A stretch of 56,990 nt of DNA from Lachnospiraceae bacterium (lineage in GTDB: Bacteria > Bacillota > Clostridia > Lachnospirales > Lachnospiraceae), in NCBI GenBank assembly GCA_014804645.1, contig JAAUZI010000063.1:1-56990 (forward strand), read 5' to 3'. The notes below the pieces were generated by a model. The model ran no database searches. It was not told where the DNA came from and was given only the letters and a program-made list of their open reading frames with translations. Positions 39,073 through 43,733 of this stretch are shown piece by piece; within the stretch, counting starts at the first letter, position 1, and the number at the start of each line of letters is the position of its first letter. A program made the position numbers and the translations under genes.

Positions 39073-39144
39073 GTCTTGCTCGCTTGGGGTCGCTTGGTAC
39101 GAAATTGCTTGTGGCCCCAAGAATAAATACAAAAGGAGCAAGAC
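39073..39144 (+). promoter_or_regulatory. Structured leader that hides the ribosome-binding site of the 59-aa gene
   Basis: GTCTTGCTC (39073-39081) is exactly complementary to GAGCAAGAC (39136-39144), which includes the AGGAG of the next gene. Inside it CTTGGGG (39083-39089) pairs with CCCCAAG (39115-39121). The mRNA leader should fold as a two-level stem that blocks translation unless opened. Confidence 0.68.
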
Positions 39145-39145
39145 T

Positions 39146-39325
39146 ATGAAAAAAAATTGGGAAAAAGCTTTACAAATTACCCTCTTGCTTGTTGGAACAT
39201 ATGGAGAACGCTGCTTTATCTTATTGCACACCTTTATATGCAGTATGAGTCCTGAAGGATTCAGTTTCCTATGTTTATTTATTGTTTTTGTCAAACTTGT
39301 TAATATGACATCCGACAGACATTAG
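39146..39325 (+). CDS. 59-residue hydrophobic peptide with translationally masked start
   Basis: A rightward gene starting MKKNWEKALQITLLLVGTYG, with hydrophobic segments at about 9-32 and 38-54 and a polar SDRH end. AAAAGGAGC is 7-8 nt before the ATG at 39146, but is predicted to be paired in the leader (39073-39144). A hairpin plus T-run (39335-39361) follows. Structure and regulation resemble type I toxins with masked ribosome-binding sites; no homologue is recognised. Confidence 0.62.
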   Translation: MKKNWEKALQITLLLVGTYGERCFILLHTFICSMSPEGFSFLCLFIVFVKLVNMTSDRH

Positions 39326-39334
39326 GGGTGAAAG

Positions 39335-39361
39335 CGGCGGGTCTGATCAACCCGTCGTTTT
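39335..39361 (+). terminator. Terminator of the 59-aa gene
   Basis: CGGCGGGT (39335-39342) pairs with ACCCGTCG (39350-39357), one G-T pair, followed by TTTT. Confidence 0.68.
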
Positions 39362-39422
39362 CATTGGTTGAAATTTTGCTATTGCCTTTATTGTGCTGCA
39401 TGTCTTTTATGGCCTGAATTCC

Positions 39423-39509
39423 TCAATTAGAGGCTGCAAATGACATTATCTTCATGAGTTGCATTCTTTTTATTACCCCGTGGAATTCTCTCTTCTCGCC
39501 TTCATCCAT
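39423..39509 (-). pseudogene. Truncated copy of the 40371-40544 gene
   Basis: On the minus strand a 28-residue frame (MDEGEKREFHGVIKRMQLMK and on) resembles the C-terminal half of the protein at 40371-40544 (DEKKEFRGMIRGMQTMKDM). The N-terminal half and a ribosome-binding site are missing. Probably a decayed duplicate following the XRE gene. Confidence 0.45.
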
Positions 39510-39532
39510 TGGGTCGCCATCTTATGTTTCCT

Positions 39533-39787
39533 TTACATTTTGGTTAGCCGCAGGATTTCCTCATCTGTGGCGTCCAGGTTCTTAAGCAAGGTAAATAATT
39601 CACCTACCTTAAATGCGTCCTTTCCTTCTCTGGCCTGTTTCAACCGCCTGGACATGGACTGCTGATTTATATTAATCCACTGTGCCACGTCCTCTTGGCG
39701 TAAACCTTTGGTGGACATTCTACCCTCTATCCACTCGGCAAGGTCCCTGAGCATATATGTTTTTTTATTAATTGCCACCCGTGGCAT
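39533..39787 (-). CDS. Small XRE-type regulator
   Basis: An 84-residue HTH protein beginning MPRVAINKKTYMLRDLAEWI, with a Cro/C1-like HTH (KGLRQEDVAQWININQQSMS, then RRLKQAREG) and a helical tail. GGGAGG precedes the ATG at 39787; the longer frame to 39838 lacks support. A truncated copy of its first 13 codons is found at 40267-40308. Likely a Cro-like or excisionase-type early regulator. Confidence 0.78.
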   Translation of the reverse strand: MPRVAINKKTYMLRDLAEWIEGRMSTKGLRQEDVAQWININQQSMSRRLKQAREGKDAFKVGELFTLLKNLDATDEEILRLTKM

Positions 39788-39840
39788 CTTTCTTACCTCC
39801 CCCACTAGCATCTTTATTGCTTTTATTTCTCTCATCACCG

Positions 39841-39849
39841 TGCTATAAT
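39841..39849 (+). promoter_or_regulatory. Extended -10 promoter for the 52-aa gene
   Basis: TGC-TATAAT is a consensus extended -10 element on the plus strand, about 55 nt before the start codon at 39904 and divergent from the XRE gene at 39787. Confidence 0.5.
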
Positions 39850-39903
39850 TGCCTTACCAGGTGTGCAGGCCTGGAATATATAGAAAGGTGGTGAAAATTC
39901 TTC

Positions 39904-40062
39904 ATGGAAAAGAAATCTGATAAGGAATTGGCTGTCGAGGCTACTATCGAGTATATAAAGTCATGGAATGCTGCTGAACGCACTTCAGCAGCAAGAGTCG
40001 ATGACTTTACTGATGCACTGCAGAAAATATACTCAGCCATTCACTCTCTCGGTGACGAGTAG
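39904..40062 (+). CDS. 52-residue conserved phage protein (TIEYIKSWN type)
   Basis: A rightward gene starting MEKKSDKELAVEATIEYIKS, with WNAAERTSAARVDDFTDALQ and a late IYSAIHSL. The EYIKSWN...DDF pattern is one I recognise in small clostridial proteins near regulatory genes; the role is unknown. AAAGGTGG precedes the ATG, and an extended -10 lies upstream. The next gene, on the opposite strand, ends 3 nt beyond its stop. Confidence 0.65.
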   Translation: MEKKSDKELAVEATIEYIKSWNAAERTSAARVDDFTDALQKIYSAIHSLGDE

Positions 40063-40064
40063 AA

Positions 40065-40232
40065 CTACATCTTCAAGTTGGGAGTATGTGCACTGGCAGT
40101 TACCAGTTCTGCCAGTGCACTCACCATCTGGGGTACATCTTGTGTATTATGTATTCCCCTATCACCGTCATGTTCCAATTTCTTCTGAATCCAAGTGCAA
40201 ATGGCATCTATTGTTTTGTCCACGTTTTCCAT
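40065..40232 (-). CDS. Small phage protein, unknown
   Basis: A 55-residue helical protein starting MENVDKTIDAICTWIQKKLE, containing DGDRGIHNTQDVPQMVSALA. GGGGAGGTGAGAAAG precedes the ATG at 40232. The frame is open upstream without a ribosome-binding site. No family is recognised. Confidence 0.62.
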   Translation of the reverse strand: MENVDKTIDAICTWIQKKLEHDGDRGIHNTQDVPQMVSALAELVTASAHTPNLKM

Positions 40233-40266
40233 CTTTCTCACCTCCCCTCTCTTCCGAAAATCCAAT

Positions 40267-40308
40267 TTAATTGATAAATGTTTTTTTATTAATTGCTACT
40301 TGCGGCAC
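40267..40308 (-). pseudogene. Truncated start of an XRE gene
   Basis: GAGGAGG, a GTG at 40308, then VPQVAINKKTFIN and a stop. The sequence matches the start of the XRE protein at 39533-39787 (MPRVAINKKTYML). It keeps the ribosome-binding site but lost the rest, so it is a relic, or a leader peptide reusing that sequence. Confidence 0.5.
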
Positions 40309-40326
40309 TTGTATCACCTCCTCTTT

Positions 40327-40342
40327 GTTGCACCGGTGCAAC
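40327..40342. repeat. Copy 4 of the GTTGCAC palindrome
   Basis: GTTGCACCGGTGCAAC, perfect, followed by T. It lies between the stop of the 40371-40544 gene and the truncated XRE start, on the path of leftward early transcription. Confidence 0.85.
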
Positions 40343-40370
40343 TGACGCTTATTTTCCTTTTAATCTTCGC

Positions 40371-40544
40371 CTATACAGCATTGCCGCACGTCATGTCTTT
40401 CATTGTCTGCATTCCTCTTATCATCCCGCGAAATTCTTTCTTTTCGTCTTTGCTCAGGGACTTCAAGAATCGAATGTATTCTTCAATATCCTCTAACTGA
40501 TCGTTCTGGATGTTTTCTGTATTTTCCATTAACGTGGTTGACAT
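40371..40544 (-). CDS. 57-residue early protein, first gene of the leftward lytic unit
   Basis: A small helical, charged protein starting MSTTLMENTENIQNDQLEDI with DEKKEFRGMIRGMQTMKDM near the end. AAAGGAG precedes the ATG at 40544. It is driven by the strong leftward promoter at 40580-40608, facing the repressor gene, so it occupies the cro-like slot, although no HTH is evident. A truncated copy lies at 39423-39509. Confidence 0.7.
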   Translation of the reverse strand: MSTTLMENTENIQNDQLEDIEEYIRFLKSLSKDEKKEFRGMIRGMQTMKDMTCGNAV

Positions 40545-40579
40545 ATGATATTTTCTCCTTTCCTGTTTACTTTTTTTAC

Positions 40580-40608
40580 ATTTTAGTCTACTTATTTAAC
40601 TTTGTCAA
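40580..40608 (-). promoter_or_regulatory. Leftward early promoter of the lysis-lysogeny switch
   Basis: On the minus strand TTGACA (40608-40603), 17-bp spacer, TAAAAT (40585-40580), near consensus. It is divergent from the repressor promoter; about 30 bp separate the two -35 boxes. TTGACAAAGTTAA and the related CAACTTTTTATTGAC between them could be operator half-sites. Confidence 0.82.
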
Positions 40609-40637
40609 GCATTTTTGTATCTTTTTTCAACTTTTTA

Positions 40638-40666
40638 TTGACTTTATTTTTTTTGTGTGTTATTCT
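40638..40666 (+). promoter_or_regulatory. Repressor promoter of the switch
   Basis: TTGACT (40638-40643), 17-bp spacer, TATTCT (40661-40666), rightward, just upstream of the repressor gene at 40687. Confidence 0.72.
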
Positions 40667-40686
40667 CTGTTTGTGGAGGTGATATT

Positions 40687-41043
40687 TTGACAATAAACGA
40701 ACGTCTACGTGAAGTTAGAAAATTTTATAAACTTACCTCGGAAACATTTGGATCACGCCTTGGGGTTGGAAAAGCCGCAATATCAAAGATTGAAAACGGA
40801 AAATGTGGCTTAACTGAACAGATGAAAAGAACCATTTGCCGAGAATTTAATGTAAATTATGATTGGTTAGTATATGGAGAAGGAGAAATGATTTCAAATC
40901 TTCCCCATTCTATTTTGAGTGATATTTGCACGGCATATAATTGTGACGACGATGATTTGAAATTAATTGAGGCGTATCTTGAATGTGATCCTGACGTGCG
41001 GGCAGCAATTAAGCAGTATATCAAAATAGTTAAGGGGAAATGA
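40687..41043 (+). CDS. CI-like XRE repressor (TTG start)
   Basis: A 118-residue protein with an N-terminal HTH (INERLREVRKFYKLTSETFG; GVGKAAISKIENGKCGLTEQ; then FNVNYDWLVYGEGE) and a short C-terminal domain (about 75-118) with DDLKLIEAYLECDP, probably for dimerisation. GGAGGTGATATT precedes a TTG start; ATG starts upstream give no ribosome-binding site. A rare start fits low repressor levels. It lacks a LexA-like self-cleavage domain, so induction would need an anti-repressor or another route. Likely the main lysogeny repressor. Confidence 0.83.
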   Translation: MTINERLREVRKFYKLTSETFGSRLGVGKAAISKIENGKCGLTEQMKRTICREFNVNYDWLVYGEGEMISNLPHSILSDICTAYNCDDDDLKLIEAYLECDPDVRAAIKQYIKIVKGK

Positions 41044-41058
41044 TTTATAAAGATAAAT

Positions 41059-41087
41059 AACGGAGGGGCAGCCCCTCCGTTATTTTT
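41059..41087. terminator. Strong bidirectional terminator after the repressor
   Basis: AACGGAGGGGC (41059-41069) and GCCCCTCCGTT (41071-41081) form an 11-bp stem; T-runs are present on the plus strand (TTATTTTTG) and weakly on the minus strand. The stop of the leftward 37-aa gene (41080-41082) lies in it. Confidence 0.85.
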
Positions 41088-41193
41088 GTATATGTATGAG
41101 TAAAAATATTAGATGCTCGTATGCTTTCTTTAGCATTTTCTCTGTCGTGAATTGGTCCAGTATCTCAATAATTTTCCTCTTTAGTTCTTCCAT
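41080..41193 (-). CDS. 37-residue phage peptide
   Basis: A leftward mini-gene: MEELKRKIIEILDQFTTEKM, then LKKAYEHLIFLLIHIQK. AAGGAAAC precedes the ATG at 41193, and a promoter lies at 41258-41286. Short helical proteins starting MEELK..II.LLD are frequent next to prophage repressors; no role is known. Convergent with the repressor, sharing its terminator. Confidence 0.62.
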   Translation of the reverse strand: MEELKRKIIEILDQFTTEKMLKKAYEHLIFLLIHIQK

Positions 41194-41257
41194 GTTTCCT
41201 TAATCCCCCTCTCAAACTATGCGTTAATGGTATACTCGTCTTTTACCCCTTGGCTTT

Positions 41258-41286
41258 ATTGTATTGCAAGATGGTAGTTATTGCAA
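41258..41286 (-). promoter_or_regulatory. Promoter of the 37-aa gene
   Basis: On the minus strand TTGCAA (41286-41281), 17-bp spacer, TACAAT (41263-41258). Confidence 0.6.
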
Positions 41287-41371
41287 TATCTCCAACGCAT
41301 ATTTCCCGTATCCGGGACATTTTTATTATTTCTAAAAAATCTATTGTAAGAACGTCTTTATTATGCTATCG

Positions 41372-41569
41372 TTACTTGTATTCGCTTTCATAGAGGTCGG
41401 ATATCTTTACCCCTAATGCTTTGGCAATCTTTTCCAGCTGGACTATGTTAGGTATCCTTTTATCATTTCCAATCGCATTCAAAGTTGTTTTACTGACTCC
41501 TGATAGTTCTTCCAGCTGGCGCAGGGATATTTTTTTGTCGTGTCGCACTTCCCAGACCAGTATTTTCAT
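41372..41569 (-). CDS. Small XRE regulator, probably leaderless
   Basis: A 65-residue HTH protein: MKILVWEVRHDKKISLRQLE, SGVSKTTLNAIGNDKRIP, then LEKIAKALGVKISDLYESEY. This is almost only the HTH, as in YozG/Cro-type regulators. The ATG at 41569 lies 7 nt after an extended -10 (TGA-TATAAT, 41585-41577) and no ribosome-binding site precedes it, so the mRNA should start at or next to the start codon, like lambda cI from PRM. Confidence 0.78.
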   Translation of the reverse strand: MKILVWEVRHDKKISLRQLEELSGVSKTTLNAIGNDKRIPNIVQLEKIAKALGVKISDLYESEYK

Positions 41570-41576
41570 AGTATCT

Positions 41577-41618
41577 ATTATATCAAAGGGCATGTAAAAT
41601 ATTCATTTGAATTTCAAA
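41577..41618 (-). promoter_or_regulatory. Extended -10 promoter and upstream dyad of the leaderless XRE gene
   Basis: TGA-TATAAT (41585-41577) on the minus strand, with the dyad TTTGAA-T-TTCAAA (41606-41618) upstream at the -35 to -45 position, a possible operator. Confidence 0.55.
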
Positions 41619-41774
41619 AGATACATTTGTGTATAAAAAGGTTATTATGAGAGTGTCGAAGAAACAAATAAATGCATTATAGGCTTTATAATTATTTAAA
41701 TGTGTGTTATTATATATTTTACAATTATTCTTCTCGAAAATTTGATAAAAACTAAAAGATAAGGGGGATTTGTT

Positions 41775-42254
41775 ATGTTGCGAATGAATTGTAGCAGGAA
41801 AAGGGTGGTTTTGAATATTTTATTTTTTGTTTTTGTAGTATTAACACTTACTTCTTGTACTGCTACCAGCGGAGTAGGTGAGACTGAATCAGAAAGCACA
41901 GGTGTATTGTCAGAATTAACGCCTGAGCCTGTGACAGAATACATACCTGAACCTACCGCAGAGCCTACACCTGAACCTACTGTAGAACCCACACTTGAGC
42001 CTACTGCAGAGCCTACACCTGAGCCTACTGCAGAACCTACACCTGAGCCTACTGCAGAACCTACACCTGAGTCAGATCCGGATGTTACAAATGCAAACGA
42101 GTTTACTTATGTGCTAAACACCAGCACAAAAAAAATTCACCATCCAAACTGTAAATCGGTGGCCAAAATAAAACAAGAAAATTATGCCACTACAGATAAA
42201 TCTCTTGATGAGTTGCTCGATGCCGGGTATACTAAATGTGGTAATTGTTGGTGA
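41775..42254 (+). CDS. Prophage lipoprotein with PEPT repeats and Ada-like zinc domain
   Basis: A 159-residue secreted protein. The signal peptide (residues 1-28) ends in the lipobox LTSC. Residues 45-100 are EPTPEPTA-type repeats, a rigid spacer through the cell wall, encoded by five 24-bp tandem units. The C-terminal 50 residues (VLNTSTKKIHHPNCKSV, then CGNCW) match the small Ada-like metal-binding domain with HxxxC and CxxC. AAGGGGG precedes the ATG. It sits between the regulators and integrase, where lysogenic-conversion genes are found; a role in blocking other phages or altering the cell surface is inference. Confidence 0.8.
   Translation: MLRMNCSRKRVVLNILFFVFVVLTLTSCTATSGVGETESESTGVLSELTPEPVTEYIPEPTAEPTPEPTVEPTLEPTAEPTPEPTAEPTPEPTAEPTPESDPDVTNANEFTYVLNTSTKKIHHPNCKSVAKIKQENYATTDKSLDELLDAGYTKCGNCW
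41952..42071 (+). repeat. Five 24-bp tandem repeats in the lipoprotein gene
   Basis: Units start at 41952, 41976, 42000, 42024 and 42048; the last two are identical. Each encodes eight residues of the Pro/Glu/Thr spacer. Copy-number slippage would change the spacer in frame. Confidence 0.88.
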
Positions 42255-42265
42255 TAAATTATAAA

Positions 42266-42299
42266 TGGCGCTGTTCCTGTTCCACCAGGGCCAGCGCCA
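42266..42299. other. Hairpin downstream of the lipoprotein gene
   Basis: TGGCGCTG (42266-42273) pairs with CAGCGCCA (42292-42299), with an inner CCTG/CAGG. No T-run follows on the plus strand, so it is not a clear terminator. Confidence 0.55.
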
Positions 42300-42358
42300 A
42301 AAGATATATACCGGAAAACCGATACTCTTGTTTTGACAGAAATAATTGTATCATCTTT

Positions 42359-42395
42359 CCCGGTAAAAATCAAGCTACCGGGCATTTTTATGCCC
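42359..42395 (+). promoter_or_regulatory. Overlapping alternative hairpins in the integrase leader
   Basis: CCCGGTA (42359-42365) pairs with TACCGGG (42376-42382). GGGCAT (42380-42385) pairs with ATGCCC (42390-42395). The GGG at 42380-42382 is shared, so only one hairpin can form at a time. They stand about 30 nt upstream of the integrase start. Confidence 0.5.
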
Positions 42396-42423
42396 AAAAA
42401 TATTACACGGGGAGGATAATTTC

Positions 42424-43422
42424 ATGAAAATTGAGAAATTACCGTCCGGCTCCTACCGGATCAGAAAGATGTACAAGGGAAAGACTTACACTGTTGTGTT
42501 CGACTACAAGCCCACTCAGAAAGAGGCTATGCAGGCCATGGCAGAAGAGTTAAATAAAGTTCAGCCAGGAAAACACAACGAGCTTACCTTCAAGGCCGCT
42601 GGGGAGAAATATATTGAGTCCAAAAGAAATGTTCTGTCTCCCAGCACAATAAGGGGATACGTAACCATCCTGGGGCAGACCCCTGATTCATTTCTTAATA
42701 AAAATTTGCATGATATTACCGCTATTGACGTTCAGGAGGAAATTAACAGGCTGGCAAAAAAAGGGAGTCCTAAGACTGTACGCAATCACCACGGCTTTAT
42801 ATCGGCTGTTTTGAGTATTTTTTATCCCACCCTAAAGTTAAATACCACCCTGCCGCAAAAAATAAAAAACGAACCATATATACCTTCGGATGAAGATGTA
42901 AAACGAATTTTGGATTACTCCAAGGGGACCGAATATGAAATACCTATCATCCTTGCCTGTTACGGTCTGCGCCGTTCAGAGATATGTGCCCTCACTCCGG
43001 CAGATATTGACGGAGATGTAGTGAGTATCAGTAAAGCCCAAGTTCTTAGTGATTCTAAGGAGTGGGTCATTAAAACGACAAAGACCACGGCCAGCACCAG
43101 AGAAGTCATTATCCCTCTGGATATAGCGGAAAAAATTAGAGATCAGGGATATGTTTTCAAGGGACACCCTGGAAAAATCGCTGAATTTCTTCATACTGCA
43201 CAGACAAAACTCGGTATTCCTCTTTTTTCTCTTCACAAGTTGCGCCATTACTTTGCATCAAAGATGAGCGCCCTGGGTGTTCCAGAGGCCGATATTATGC
43301 GTGCTGGTGGATGGGAAACAGACTATGTTATGAAAAGTGTATATCGACATGCCATGGAGGATAAAAACAAGGCAGCTCAAAGGGAGGCGGCCCGAAAGCT
43401 TGGGAGTACTCTCTTTTCATAG
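42424..43422 (+). CDS. Phage tyrosine integrase
   Basis: A 332-residue site-specific recombinase. The N-terminal 50 residues form the AP2-like arm-binding domain (KLPSGSYRIRKMYKGKTYTV). A core-binding SAM-like domain follows (about 55-135). The catalytic domain has Arg183 in YGLRRSEI, His271 and Arg274 in HKLRHY, Trp297 in GGWE, and the nucleophile Tyr307 in VYRHA. GGGGAGG precedes the ATG at 42424. It lies beside attR and its arm sites (43431-43451). It integrates the phage into the tRNA-Leu gene. No excisionase is clearly recognised; one of the small genes near 39-41 kb may fill that role. Confidence 0.95.
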   Translation: MKIEKLPSGSYRIRKMYKGKTYTVVFDYKPTQKEAMQAMAEELNKVQPGKHNELTFKAAGEKYIESKRNVLSPSTIRGYVTILGQTPDSFLNKNLHDITAIDVQEEINRLAKKGSPKTVRNHHGFISAVLSIFYPTLKLNTTLPQKIKNEPYIPSDEDVKRILDYSKGTEYEIPIILACYGLRRSEICALTPADIDGDVVSISKAQVLSDSKEWVIKTTKTTASTREVIIPLDIAEKIRDQGYVFKGHPGKIAEFLHTAQTKLGIPLFSLHKLRHYFASKMSALGVPEADIMRAGGWETDYVMKSVYRHAMEDKNKAAQREAARKLGSTLFS

Positions 43423-43430
43423 TGATTTTC

Positions 43431-43451
43431 ATGACAAATCTTATGACAAAA
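43431..43451. repeat. Integrase arm-type sites, right arm
   Basis: ATGACAAAT at 43431 and ATGACAAAA at 43443, 12 bp apart, directly after the integrase stop codon. They match the pair at 8954 and 8966 in orientation and spacing. Confidence 0.7.
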
Positions 43452-43500
43452 AAGTTCACCAAACAGTTAAGTATGACACTTTTGTGATAAGTATTTCACA

Positions 43501-43550
43501 CATAAAAAATAGCGGATTTCCTCAGTTTTTACCGGGGAATCCGCTATTTT
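43501..43550 (-). terminator. Phage-supplied terminator for the tRNA-Leu gene
   Basis: Perfect 13-bp arms at 43506-43518 and 43538-43550 (AAAATAGCGGATT and its complement) followed on the minus strand by TTTTTT. It lies about 18 nt beyond the tRNA 3' end and replaces the original terminator now at 8827-8870. Confidence 0.85.
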
Positions 43551-43566
43551 CAAGAAATTTTCTTTA

Positions 43567-43590
43567 ATGCTGGTGGTGGGACTTGAACCC
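43567..43590. other. attR core inside the tRNA-Leu gene
   Basis: The right copy of the 24-bp repeat (see 8881-8904). It covers the acceptor 3' strand and the 3' half of the T-arm, so the tRNA stays intact after integration. Confidence 0.93.
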
Positions 43591-43650
43591 ACACAAGGTT
43601 GCCCTCGGCAGATTTTGAGTCTGCTGCGTCTGCCATTCCGCCACACCAGC
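43568..43650 (-). tRNA. tRNA-Leu (anticodon CAA)
   Basis: An 83-nt tRNA with a 7-bp acceptor stem (GCTGGTG/CACCAGC) and discriminator A, a D-arm, an anticodon stem-loop (GCAGA-CTCAAAA-TCTGC, anticodon CAA), a long variable arm typical of tRNA-Leu (CGAGGGCAACCTTGT) and a T-arm with GTTCAAGTC. The CCA end is not encoded. Its 3' 23 bases are shared with attL. It is transcribed from the promoter at 43677-43705. Confidence 0.96.
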
Positions 43651-43676
43651 AATTGCGTGATTTTTACAACAAATTG

Positions 43677-43717
43677 ATTCTACCACATAAATTCTGTTTT
43701 GACAAGCAGAATTTATG
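43677..43717 (-). promoter_or_regulatory. tRNA-Leu promoter, embedded in an 11-bp inverted repeat
   Basis: On the minus strand TTGTCA (43705-43700), 17-bp spacer, TAGAAT (43682-43677). CATAAATTCTG (43686-43696) and CAGAATTTATG (43707-43717) form a perfect inverted repeat around the -35; it may also end transcription of the membrane protein gene that stops at 43734. Confidence 0.78.
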
Positions 43718-43733
43718 AGATTTTGGAACACTC

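Larger units (their letters stand above)
8881..43590. mobile_element. Complete siphovirus-like prophage of about 34.7 kb in tRNA-Leu
   Basis: The element is bounded by 24-bp direct repeats (attL 8881-8904, attR 43567-43590). It contains a tyrosine integrase beside attR, repressor and anti-repressor type regulators, a replication initiator, DNA-modification genes, TerS/TerL, portal, protease, HK97-type capsid, a full long-tail set with tape measure, and holin plus amidase. No core gene is visibly interrupted. Structural, lysis and most early genes run leftward; integrase, two XRE repressors, a lipoprotein and several tiny genes run rightward. The noncontractile tail is inferred from the absence of sheath and baseplate-wedge genes. 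Confidence 0.95.

Noticed and set aside
41952..42071. Regular 24-bp repeats as a CRISPR-like array
   Set aside because: The repeats are directly adjacent without spacers and are in frame in a lipoprotein gene, coding for EPTPEPTA units. No cas genes are present.
42331..42361. TTGACA at 42333 as the integrase promoter
   Set aside because: No acceptable -10 is found at 16-18 bp; the nearest TATCAT is only 10 bp away.
8861..43524. Shared GATTTCCTCA next to both prophage ends as an additional att repeat
   Set aside because: It lies at different distances from the two cores and inside the two tRNA terminators, so similarity of terminator flanks or chance is enough.
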